A DNA stretch of 25,938 nucleotides from Helicobacteraceae bacterium UBA6016 (GTDB taxonomy: Bacteria; Campylobacterota; Campylobacteria; Campylobacterales; UBA6016): positions 1 through 25,938 of the forward strand of contig DIZY01000140.1 in the NCBI GenBank assembly GCA_002428055.1, in the 5' to 3' direction. Made by a program: the position numbers and the translations under genes. The notes beneath the pieces are model-generated. The model ran no database searches and had not been told where the DNA came from. It worked only from the letters and a program-made list of their open reading frames with translations. Numbering within the stretch: the stretch's first letter is position 1; every line of letters begins with the position of its first letter. Of this stretch, positions 14,165 to 21,729 are shown one piece after another.

Positions 14165-14180
14165 ATCATAAATTTATGAT
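14165..14180. promoter_or_regulatory. Perfect 16-base palindrome overlapping a candidate -10
   Basis: ATCATAAATTTATGAT is perfectly self-complementary. On the minus strand it contains TATGAT and is followed by AAAATACC, so transcription could start just before the sequestering hairpin. It resembles an operator over a -10 element of the DUF2892-like gene. It has no T-run and is a poor terminator candidate for the upstream response regulator. Confidence 0.45.
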
Positions 14181-14203
14181 TTTGAAAAGGTAGTGTTATA
14201 TGA

Positions 14204-15568
14204 TTAGAATAGCTCTAATTCGTCCTCATCATCATCGCTTGATGCTATCTTCTCACTTAAAATAGCGTCTATTTGCATACAAGAACTTAGAAGCGAGCTA
14301 TCTAGATAGTGTATGTCTGGAGTATCCTTGGCTACAAATATCGTATTTCTCCAATTTGATAAATCATCCAAAATATGCTCTAAAAGCATAGCTAGCTTGG
14401 GCGCCATCTCGGTCATTCTTTGCTCGTCTACGCTTCTCAAAAAAGCGCACAAAGATGATAGTGCATATCCTATCGCCGAAAACTCGTAAATTCTATTAAC
14501 GACTCTTGCATACTCGTCTATCGCCCCCTCTACTAGCGCCGTCAGGCTCTCTTTTGTTTTTGCGTGTGCTACATCGCTAATGAGCTCTTTCCACTTATCC
14601 TCAATATCCCTAAGGTCGTATATCTCATCCATCGAAGCGGATTCTAGATAATCTTCGACAAACTCTTTTGCCGATACTTTTTCGGTGTGCGAGCGTCTTA
14701 GTATCTTGACATCCTCTTCGCTGACGCTTATTTTTTCTTTTATGACATCTTCTTTTGCTTTTAGAGCTCCCGTCACTATTGATTTGACATCTTCGCTAAT
14801 CACAACGGTGAGATATAGAAGCGTCGTTTCGCAAAGTAGGTTTTGTTTGACGGAGTCTGATAATTTTTCACCAACCTCCATACAGTTTAGAGAGTTTGAC
14901 GGGATAAAGGTGATGTAAATATTCTCAAAATCCTCTTCTATTACTATTGTCAAATGGCTCTGTTTTTGTATGCATATTTTGCAAATTTTATATATTGCGG
15001 CTAGACTATCTTCGAAAGCAAAAGTAATATTTGCGTCATATCTAGCTTTGTAGTCTGTGAGCCAAAGCCCTAGATTCATTGCGTCTTCTTCGTTCTCTAT
15101 ATAAAAATAGGTCTTGAAGTTACGACATTTATCCACTTGTTTTGAGAGAGGTTTTTTGGCGGACATACCGGTTTTGATACCTTTTTTGATAAGGCATGAG
15201 TTTCTTAGTCCATCAAGCCTTGATTTGAGCCCCTCTTTGTCTATCGGTTTTCTAACATATCCATCTATGCCCAGAGCCGTAAATTTCTCCTCTGTCTCCT
15301 TGTCGGCTACTGCGGTAATGATAAGAAGATATGGTGGATTTTCGACGCTTTTGATAATTTTTGTAGCCTCAAAGCCGTCCATTACCGGCATCATTACATC
15401 CATAAGGACTATATCTATCTCGTTTGAGTCTACTATCTGCGTTGCTTCAAGACCGTTTACCGCCTCAAAAATATTAATATTGCCGAGCTTTTTACAGATT
15501 GTTTTAAGAATTAGCCGATTGTCTTCAATGTCGTCGGTTATTAGGATATTTATGTCGTTTGTTTGCAT
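14204..15568 (-). CDS. Response regulator with uncharacterised 300-residue output region
   Basis: A 454-residue protein with an N-terminal receiver (about residues 6-122): acidic pocket Asp12/Asp13, phosphoacceptor Asp57 in VLMDVMMPVMDGFEA, the threonine in LIITAVADK and the lysine in YVRKPID. The rest belongs to no domain I can name. It has a mixed alpha/beta part (about 155-290, FKTYFYIENEEDAMNLGLWL; LTIVIEEDFENIYITFIP), a Glu/Lys-rich linker, and a mainly helical C-terminus (about 315-440) with LLEHILDDLSNWRNTIF and DIHYLDSSLLSSCMQID, ending in an acidic tail (SDDDEDELELF). No DNA-binding, GGDEF or HD motif is visible. Its ATG directly follows the stop of the kinase gene, so they form a cognate pair on one transcript. 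Confidence 0.88.
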   Translation of the reverse strand: MQTNDINILITDDIEDNRLILKTICKKLGNINIFEAVNGLEATQIVDSNEIDIVLMDVMMPVMDGFEATKIIKSVENPPYLLIITAVADKETEEKFTALGIDGYVRKPIDKEGLKSRLDGLRNSCLIKKGIKTGMSAKKPLSKQVDKCRNFKTYFYIENEEDAMNLGLWLTDYKARYDANITFAFEDSLAAIYKICKICIQKQSHLTIVIEEDFENIYITFIPSNSLNCMEVGEKLSDSVKQNLLCETTLLYLTVVISEDVKSIVTGALKAKEDVIKEKISVSEEDVKILRRSHTEKVSAKEFVEDYLESASMDEIYDLRDIEDKWKELISDVAHAKTKESLTALVEGAIDEYARVVNRIYEFSAIGYALSSLCAFLRSVDEQRMTEMAPKLAMLLEHILDDLSNWRNTIFVAKDTPDIHYLDSSLLSSCMQIDAILSEKIASSDDDEDELELF

Positions 15569-17065
15569 TTATGCTCTCCTTGCCAAAAGCTCAAATGTAG
15601 TTCCCTCATCTTCTTCGCTTTTTACGCTTATTGTTATATTCATTGCGCTACACATATCTTTAACGAGCTTGAGTCCTAGTCCGGTGCCTTCGTCGCCGTC
15701 CATGCTTTGCTCAAAAGCTTCAAATATCTTATCGATTTTTTCTTTAGGTATGCCGCGTCCGGTGTCCTTGACCGTTATTAGTACCCCATCTTTCGTATCG
15801 ATGGAGCAAAGCTCTATATGTCCGCTACTCGTGAACTTAATAGCGTTTGACAAAAGATTAAGAAGTACTTGCAGTAGCGTCCTTTCGTGCGCTATTATTG
15901 ATACTTCGTCAAGCTCTTGGCACACCATCAGCTCCAAATTTTTCTTTTTTGCGGCCAATATGCATGCGTCTACGGCATCGTTGATGCCTTTGTGTACATC
16001 TACACTTCCTAACTCCAACCCTTTTCTCTCAAGTTTTGATATATCCAAAAGGTCGTTTATGAGCGACAACAGATGTTTTGAGTTTTTTTCTATTCTGTTT
16101 AAAAAATCAAAATTTTGCTCTTTAATATCTTTGTCATCAAGCATTTCGTCAAACTCCTCTATTACCATCTCCGTAAAGTTGATAATAGCGTTTAGTGGGG
16201 TACGAAGCTCATGTGAGGCTTTGGCAAAAAAGGCGCTTTTTGCCTCTAGTGCACTTTGTGCCGCCTCTTTGGCGAGAATTTGCTCGGTTATATCGTGTCT
16301 TATGGAGATGAACTCTACTATCTCCCCCCTTGTATTTAGTATCGGTTTTATCGTGGCGTCAACTATATAAAACGAACCGTCTTTTTTTCTGTTTTTTACG
16401 GTTCCCTTCCATACTTTTTTGGCGAGTATCGTCTCCCATAGCTCTTTGAATGCCTCTTTTGGCATATCTGGATGCCTGATAATATTGTGGTTTGCGCCGA
16501 GTAGCTCGCCTCTGGCGTACTGTGATATGTTGCAAAAAGCGTCATTAACATGCGTTATATTGCCCTCTATGTCGGTTTTGCTAACGATAGAGGCTTCATC
16601 TATTGCGTCTTTGTACTCCATAGAGAGCTTTAGCTCTTCGCTGAGCACATCTCTGAGAGTTTTTATCTCTTCTTTGTAGGAGATATTTCTTAAAATGATG
16701 AGATAGTAGCTGATAGTGCCGTCTTCGTTAAAGATGGGTGTAGCTATAAAGTTGCAAAAAAACGGTGAACCGTCTTTCATGTGAAAGACTATTTCGGCAT
16801 CCACCGCTTCTAGATTTTTTAGTTTTTGCTTTATAACGCCTATATTGTCAACATCGGTTTTTTCACCCTGCAAAATACAGATGCATTTGCCGCCAAGTTC
16901 GCTTTTTGTGTATCCCGTGATTCTAGTAAACGCTTCATTAGCGTATAAAACGGGCATATCCTCTGCCGTAGCATCCGCTAAGACTACACCGTTAATCGTG
17001 GATTTCATAAATCCATATAATATCTCGTATTTATTTGGTATATTTTCCAAAATAGCTTTCGGCAT
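15569..17065 (-). CDS. Cytosolic histidine kinase with degenerate LOV-type PAS, second PAS, HisKA and HATPase
   Basis: A 498-residue sensor kinase without transmembrane helices. Domain 1 (about 13-130) aligns with LOV photosensors: GVVLADATAEDMPVLYANEAF, TGYTKSEL, then GGKCICILQGEKTD where LOV has G-x-N-C-R-F-L-Q-G. The photoactive cysteine position is Ile62, flanked by Cys61 and Cys63; another cysteine (104) replaces a flavin-contact asparagine. Domain 2 (about 150-262) is an Aer-like PAS (HNIIRHPDMPKEAFKELW, VKNRKKDGSFYIVDA), a type that often holds FAD and senses redox. The kinase core has His285 in ASHELRTPLNA, N-box NLLSNAIKF, G1 DTGRGIP and G2 GTGLGLKLV. It likely phosphorylates the regulator encoded immediately after it. 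Confidence 0.93.
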   Translation of the reverse strand: MPKAILENIPNKYEILYGFMKSTINGVVLADATAEDMPVLYANEAFTRITGYTKSELGGKCICILQGEKTDVDNIGVIKQKLKNLEAVDAEIVFHMKDGSPFFCNFIATPIFNEDGTISYYLIILRNISYKEEIKTLRDVLSEELKLSMEYKDAIDEASIVSKTDIEGNITHVNDAFCNISQYARGELLGANHNIIRHPDMPKEAFKELWETILAKKVWKGTVKNRKKDGSFYIVDATIKPILNTRGEIVEFISIRHDITEQILAKEAAQSALEAKSAFFAKASHELRTPLNAIINFTEMVIEEFDEMLDDKDIKEQNFDFLNRIEKNSKHLLSLINDLLDISKLERKGLELGSVDVHKGINDAVDACILAAKKKNLELMVCQELDEVSIIAHERTLLQVLLNLLSNAIKFTSSGHIELCSIDTKDGVLITVKDTGRGIPKEKIDKIFEAFEQSMDGDEGTGLGLKLVKDMCSAMNITISVKSEEDEGTTFELLARRA

Positions 17066-17210
17066 AATCTTAATCCCCGTAACAATATGTGGTAGTTTTA
17101 ATAATTCTATCTACATATTTTAAAAAATTAATAATTTCTTCATTTTTTGCCTCTAATATACAAAATTATATACAATTAGCAAAACTCAACAAAAGGCGGT
17201 TTAACGGGCT
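17066..17210. promoter_or_regulatory. Divergent intergenic promoter region of the signalling island
   Basis: 145 bases, very AT-rich, between the minus-strand kinase and the plus-strand porin operon. Candidate -10 elements are TATACAAT near 17169-17176 for the porin and TAGAAT near 17106-17111 (read on the minus strand) for the kinase. There is no clear -35 and no hairpin with a T-run. The porin's AAAGG (about 17191-17196) is 14 bases from its GTG, longer than usual. Confidence 0.4.
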
Positions 17211-18227
17211 GTGAAGAAACTTTTAACACTGTTTGCGGCAAGTGGTATGATGCTTGTATGCGCTGAAGATGGCTATACCTTGGGGCAAGGGTTGAAAACC
17301 GATAAGCTGCCGCTGACTATCGGCGGATATGTGACAGGATTTTATTCAAATAGTTCGGATGGTCAAAGCACGGTTTCGCTCGATGATGTAGCTATTATGG
17401 GGCATGGCGATATTGCTCCGAACCTTAATGCTATGGTAGAGTTTGAAAGCGCCGGATTTTTTGAAAAAACATTTCAAAATGGTAGCGCTAACGAGCAGTA
17501 CAAGGGAACACTACGGCTTGAGAGGGCGTATCTTAGCTATGCTTTTAACGATGCTTTAAATATAAGAGTAGGCAAGTTTGTTACTCCTGCGGGAATTTGG
17601 AATCAAACTCCGGTGCCGGTATTTAAAGATACATTCTCAAAGCCGCGCCTATCTATGGAGATATTTCCTAGATTTACCACGGGGGCTATGGTTTATGGTA
17701 CTACACCAATACGCGATATGGATTTGGAGTACAATTTTTTTGCCCAAATTGGTCCTGACTTGGATCCGGTATATAACAACATAGAGGCCAACAATGCCCT
17801 CGGCGGTTCGTTTACCATTTTGTTTGACAATTGGTCCGGAGGTGTGGCGGTAGGTCAGTATAAAAATGTTCAGATGAGCGATAAGACCAAATATGTGGGC
17901 ATTTATCAAAACTACTCTAGCGGTCCGCTAAAACTTACGGCGGAGGCTTTCGTGTCGTATGATGAATATGACGCTGCAGGGCTTAGTGATCGTTATTATA
18001 AGAAGCAGTCGTACTATGTACAGGCCGCTTATAAGGTTCTGCCAAAACTGACGGCTGTGTGGCGTAACGAGTATTTTAAAAATGAGCTCAATAGCGACAG
18101 CGGCTCTATAAATACTGTCGGATTAAACTACAAGCCGCTTCCCGCCATTTCGCTTAAACTAGAAAAACAGTTTAGTTCTCAAAAAGCTAACGATGCGGTT
18201 ATCGCATCGTTTTCAGTGCTGTTTTAG
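17211..18227 (+). CDS. Outer-membrane porin-like beta-barrel protein
   Basis: A 338-residue predicted outer-membrane protein. The signal peptide is MKKLLTLFAASGMMLVCA with cleavage likely before EDGY. The mature part alternates hydrophobic and polar residues as in a beta-barrel (LTIGGYVTGFYSNSS, LNAMVEFESAGFF, GTLRLERAYLSYAF, LNIRVGKFVTPAGIWNQ) and ends in SFSVLF with a terminal phenylalanine, the usual BAM recognition signal. RVGKFVTPAG resembles phosphate-selective porin O/P-type barrels, but I cannot assign the substrate. GTG at 17211 is chosen because the signal peptide starts there. It is the first gene of the six-gene operon; a strong GGAGGAGGGG follows for the next gene, 14 bases on. 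Confidence 0.87.
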   Translation: MKKLLTLFAASGMMLVCAEDGYTLGQGLKTDKLPLTIGGYVTGFYSNSSDGQSTVSLDDVAIMGHGDIAPNLNAMVEFESAGFFEKTFQNGSANEQYKGTLRLERAYLSYAFNDALNIRVGKFVTPAGIWNQTPVPVFKDTFSKPRLSMEIFPRFTTGAMVYGTTPIRDMDLEYNFFAQIGPDLDPVYNNIEANNALGGSFTILFDNWSGGVAVGQYKNVQMSDKTKYVGIYQNYSSGPLKLTAEAFVSYDEYDAAGLSDRYYKKQSYYVQAAYKVLPKLTAVWRNEYFKNELNSDSGSINTVGLNYKPLPAISLKLEKQFSSQKANDAVIASFSVLF

Positions 18228-18241
18228 GAGGAGGGGTAAAT

Positions 18242-18646
18242 ATGAGAAATATTTTATTTATCGCCCTTGCGATTCCGGCTCTCGTATATGGGGATATGGT
18301 CTTTGTCGTCGCCAAAACAAGCCCCATACCGTCGCTCTCAAAAAAGCAACTTAAAGAGATATACCTAAAAAAGCAACAGTATGCAAATGATATAAAGCTT
18401 CTACCGATTAATATGCCATCAAGCGCCCATATCAGGAGTCTGTTTGACAAAACAATCTTAAGAATGGACGAATCTGAACTTGCGGAATACTGGAATGAAA
18501 GGCACTATAACGGCGTTAATCCGCCAATGGTGCAAAACTCGCCGGAGGCTGTAAAGGCGATGGTAAAAAAAGTACCCGGAGCAATAGGATACATTAGTGA
18601 AGATTTGCTTGATGATGCGCTCAAAGTAGTTGCGACTTTTAAATAA
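18242..18646 (+). CDS. Small PstS-like periplasmic binding-domain protein
   Basis: A 134-residue exported protein. Signal peptide MRNILFIALAIPALVYG, mature start near DMVFVVAKT. The body matches half-length relatives of the phosphate-binding protein PstS: SKKQLKEIYLKKQ, LLPINMPSSAHIRSLFDKTIL, ESELAEYWNERHYNG, and the signature SPEAVKAMVKKVPGAIGYIS. True PstS has about 320 residues and two lobes; this would be about one lobe, so ordinary transport binding is doubtful and no ABC transporter genes are nearby. Its position between a porin and a chain of sensors suggests it presents a ligand, perhaps an oxyanion, to the membrane kinase encoded two genes later. The GGAGG site before the ATG is very strong. 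Confidence 0.82.
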   Translation: MRNILFIALAIPALVYGDMVFVVAKTSPIPSLSKKQLKEIYLKKQQYANDIKLLPINMPSSAHIRSLFDKTILRMDESELAEYWNERHYNGVNPPMVQNSPEAVKAMVKKVPGAIGYISEDLLDDALKVVATFK

Positions 18647-18662
18647 TGGGTAAAGGATGGAG

Positions 18663-19706
18663 ATGACAAAAACGGCAACTGTATTGGTTGTTGACGATGA
18701 GTTTATGAATAGAGATCTTATCGCTGCGATTCTTGGCAAGGAGGGGTGCGCCGTATTGCATGCCGAGAATGGAGAGGATGCGCTCGGCGTACTCGGCTCT
18801 CAAGCGGTAGATGTTATCTTAATGGATGTTATGATGCCGATAATGGACGGTTTTGAGGCGGTGCGCAGGATAAAAGCCGATGAAGCCTTAAAAAATATTC
18901 CTATTATTATGCTTACCGCTCTGTCAGACAAAAACTCCCTCAAAGAGTCTTTAAAGCTAGGAGCTAACGAGTTTTTGAGTAAGCCCTTCGAGATAGATGA
19001 GCTAAAAATCCGTATAAAAAATATGGTTACGATAAAGCACTATCAAGACTCTCTTGAGGGGATGGTGGCTGCTCGCACAAAAGAGCTGCAAGATGCTTTA
19101 CAAAAGATAAAAGAGAGTGAAAGGGATGTTATCGCAACACTTGTTAAGGCGAGTGAGTTTAAGGATACCGACACCTCTGAGCATATAGAGAGAATGAGTC
19201 TATATGCGCATTTTATAGCAAAAAAACTAGGTCTTAGCGAGGAGGAGCAAGAGCTTATTTTAAATGCGGCTCCAATGCATGATGTCGGCAAAATAGGCAT
19301 ACCGGACAGCATACTTTTAAAGCCAGGCAAACTTACCGAAGAAGAGTTTGAGACGATGAAGAGTCATGCCAAAATAGGCTTTGAGATACTTAGCGTTAGG
19401 GATAACGATATTTTGAAAGCGGGAAGGGATGTGGCTATCTCTCACCATGAAAAATGGGATGGTAGCGGCTATCCAAACGGCATATCCGGTGATGATATAC
19501 CGCTGTTTGGCAGAATCGTAGCTATAGCAGATGTGTTTGACGCTCTTGGCACCAAAAGACCATATAAGGAGCCTTTTAGCGACGATGAGTGTTTTCGTCT
19601 TATCGGTGAGGGGCGAGGGACGCATTTTGATCCGGCGCTTGTAGATTTGTTTTTGGAGAATAGGAGTGAAATTATTCAACTAAAGGCATCTTTTGACAAA
19701 GCTTAG
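18663..19706 (+). CDS. Response regulator with HD-GYP c-di-GMP phosphodiesterase domain
   Basis: A 347-residue REC-HD-GYP protein, an RpfG-type enzyme that hydrolyses c-di-GMP. The receiver (about 5-120) has Asp11/Asp12, phosphoacceptor Asp55 in ILMDVMMPIMDGFEA, a threonine in IIMLTALSD and the lysine in FLSKPFE. A coiled-coil-like linker (residues 125-160) follows. The HD-GYP domain has MHDVGKIGIPD (His206, Asp207), HHEKWDGSGYP (261-271) and GRIVAIADVFDALG; the metal and GYP motifs look intact, so activity is expected. ATG at 18663 is preferred over 18657 because AAAGG then lies six bases upstream rather than touching the start. Its end overlaps the membrane kinase gene by 14 bases. Confidence 0.94.
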   Translation: MTKTATVLVVDDEFMNRDLIAAILGKEGCAVLHAENGEDALGVLGSQAVDVILMDVMMPIMDGFEAVRRIKADEALKNIPIIMLTALSDKNSLKESLKLGANEFLSKPFEIDELKIRIKNMVTIKHYQDSLEGMVAARTKELQDALQKIKESERDVIATLVKASEFKDTDTSEHIERMSLYAHFIAKKLGLSEEEQELILNAAPMHDVGKIGIPDSILLKPGKLTEEEFETMKSHAKIGFEILSVRDNDILKAGRDVAISHHEKWDGSGYPNGISGDDIPLFGRIVAIADVFDALGTKRPYKEPFSDDECFRLIGEGRGTHFDPALVDLFLENRSEIIQLKASFDKA

Positions 19707-21729
19707 TTTTAAAGCAAAGCTAACAATATCAATGCTTGCGGCGGCGCTGTTGCCGTATATGATAGCTATGGGAATTTTGAGTTTTTACGGTAAATCGCAG
19801 ATAAAAGAGGGGCTTATCAAAGAGCTTACGCTTCAGACCGCAAGCAGCGCAAAAGAGATTGGCGGCTATTTTGGCTCGTTGTCGGCGGAATTTTTGTCGC
19901 TTACAAAGTTTGAAATCATGGATGACGCGCTAACCGAAGATATTGATAAGCGAATAGTTACCCTGCTGTCTTCAAAAAAGAGCGACTGGAAGCTTGACGG
20001 AGAGTTGTTGTGTATAAACACGGAGGGCGTGATAGTGGCTTCTACTATGCCGACACTGCTTGGAAGCTCTATCGGCAATGAGGTGATTATTGACGGTGTG
20101 TCGCAGTTTGGGGCTCTGAAGCTTGTAGGCTATAAAGCGTTTACGATAGCTTTTCCGATATACGCCTCATTCGAGCCTACCCAATCAATAGGACGATTGG
20201 TGATGATATTCAAATCCCAAAATCTTGCTTCAAAGCTATCCGTTGACGATAAAAAAGAGAGTTTTTTGTACAACCGCAGAAGCGGTGAAATCATATCCTC
20301 CGTTGCTGTGCAATATAGCGGCGGCACAAATGAGAGTGTTTATGAGGATGCTCAACACATCACAGCCGTACAAAGGATAGAATCCCTTCCGGACTGGTTT
20401 GTTGTCACACATAGCGACAAAGATAGCGCTTTTGAGGTTCTTGATAGGTTTATGCTATTTTTGATGATTGCACTGCTTGCGGGAACTATTTTGATAGTTG
20501 TGGCCTCGCTGCTTCTCTCCTCCAAAGTTATCAAGCCGATTCAAGACCTCTCCGCCGCCGCTGAAGCTATAGGCAAAGAGCAGGCGTTTGACAAAAGAGT
20601 GCCGGTCGAATCAAGCGATGAAATAGGTGTTTTGTCTACGCTATTTAATCAGATGGTTGAAAATATAGAGGAGGCGCTAGGGGCTCTAAAAGCAGAAAAT
20701 AGCGAAAGACTTAGGCTTTTTGTCGCCCTTATCGAGATGTTTAAAGAGATAACGGCGTCTAAGAGCGAAGATGAGACGATAGAGACCGCTATCTTGCAAA
20801 TGAAGCTTTTTTGGCCCGAAAAACAGATACGGTTCTTTAAAGGCGAAGAGCCGGATACGCAGGAGGATTGCTTCTTGCTACATGGATTTGACTTTGAAAA
20901 AGAGGAGCGGACCAGATTAGGGCATATTTGCACGCATGGTGAAGAGCGGCTCAACAATGAAGAGCGGCAGTTTTTTAGCTCGATTCTTGAGATGGTGGAG
21001 CTTCAGATAGAAAGAATCGGGCTTTGGAGAAAGACGGAGGCGGCAAGTCAGGCAAAATCCGCTTTTATAGCAAACATGTCTCACGAGCTTCGTACTCCGC
21101 TAAACAGCGTCATCGGTTTTTCACAGTTTTTGCAATCAATAGACGAATTTCCCGTGGAATATATCAATATCCCAAAAAATATTGAGACGGCGGGAAGGCA
21201 TCTGCTTAGCATGATAAATGATATTTTGGATATGGCAAAGATAGAATCAGGCAAAGTGGAGGTCTTCAAAGAGGCAATAGAGAGTAGGGATATTGTGGCC
21301 GAGGTTTGCGCCATCTCTTCATCTTTGGCTCACGCAAAAAAAATCTCGTTTTCGGCCGAACAGGAGTTTGGGGGTCAAATTTTTAGCGACCCAAAACTAC
21401 TCAAGCAGATACTTCTAAATCTACTCTCAAATGCTATCAAATTTACCGAGGAGGGGTCGGTAATGCTTATCGTAAAAGATGCAGGGAAAAGCGTCGTATT
21501 CGCGGTCAAAGATAGCGGCATTGGGCTAAGTGCGGAGGATATATCAAAGCTTTTTACGGATTTTACGCAAATCGAAAATCATCTGCAAAAAAAATACAAA
21601 GGCACCGGGCTGGGACTCTCTCTTTGTAAAAAACTTGCGCTTCATTTGGGCGGTGATGTGACAATCGAGAGTGAGGGTATAGGCAAGGGAAGTACGGCAA
21701 TACTGAGTATTCCGAAAGATGCGGAATGA
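19693..21729 (+). CDS. Membrane histidine kinase with periplasmic Cache-like sensor and HAMP
   Basis: A 678-residue sensor kinase. Transmembrane helix 1 (about 8-30, LTISMLAAALLPYMIAMGI) and helix 2 (about 253-277) flank a periplasmic region of about 220 residues resembling a dCache sensor (GELLCINTEGVIVAST, GYKAFTIAFPIY). HAMP follows (SKVIKPIQDLSAAAEAIG, SSDEIGVLSTLFNQMVEN), then a region of about 110 residues that could be a GAF-like domain (KQIRFFKGEEPD). The core has His464 in NMSHELRTPLNSV, N-box NLLSNAIKF, G1 DSGIGLS and G2 GTGLGLSLC. The start is TTG at 19693 with AAAGG six bases upstream, inside the previous gene. The stop overlaps the next start (ATGA), so expression of the three is coupled. 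Confidence 0.93.
   Translation: MTKLSFKAKLTISMLAAALLPYMIAMGILSFYGKSQIKEGLIKELTLQTASSAKEIGGYFGSLSAEFLSLTKFEIMDDALTEDIDKRIVTLLSSKKSDWKLDGELLCINTEGVIVASTMPTLLGSSIGNEVIIDGVSQFGALKLVGYKAFTIAFPIYASFEPTQSIGRLVMIFKSQNLASKLSVDDKKESFLYNRRSGEIISSVAVQYSGGTNESVYEDAQHITAVQRIESLPDWFVVTHSDKDSAFEVLDRFMLFLMIALLAGTILIVVASLLLSSKVIKPIQDLSAAAEAIGKEQAFDKRVPVESSDEIGVLSTLFNQMVENIEEALGALKAENSERLRLFVALIEMFKEITASKSEDETIETAILQMKLFWPEKQIRFFKGEEPDTQEDCFLLHGFDFEKEERTRLGHICTHGEERLNNEERQFFSSILEMVELQIERIGLWRKTEAASQAKSAFIANMSHELRTPLNSVIGFSQFLQSIDEFPVEYINIPKNIETAGRHLLSMINDILDMAKIESGKVEVFKEAIESRDIVAEVCAISSSLAHAKKISFSAEQEFGGQIFSDPKLLKQILLNLLSNAIKFTEEGSVMLIVKDAGKSVVFAVKDSGIGLSAEDISKLFTDFTQIENHLQKKYKGTGLGLSLCKKLALHLGGDVTIESEGIGKGSTAILSIPKDAE

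Noticed and set aside
14165..14180. Fur box or terminator
   Set aside because: The palindrome matches the Fur consensus poorly and no T-run follows on the minus strand; only an operator-like palindrome is claimed.
15114..16370. A 418-codon plus-strand open frame across the kinase/receiver pair
   Set aside because: It lies antisense to two clear genes with intact catalytic motifs, its translation is serine- and leucine-rich without any domain, and it spans the junction of both genes. It is a codon-bias shadow.
16675..17030. A working LOV blue-light receptor
   Set aside because: The photoactive cysteine is isoleucine and several flavin-contact residues are changed, so only the fold, not light sensing, is supported.
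17211..18646. Phosphate uptake (Pst-type) locus
   Set aside because: The PstS-like protein is only one lobe long and no pstC, pstA, pstB or phoU follows; the neighbours are signalling genes.
18657..18662. Start of the REC-HD-GYP gene at the first ATG (18657)
   Set aside because: The AAAGG would touch the start codon; the ATG at 18663 has normal spacing and better fits receiver N-termini.
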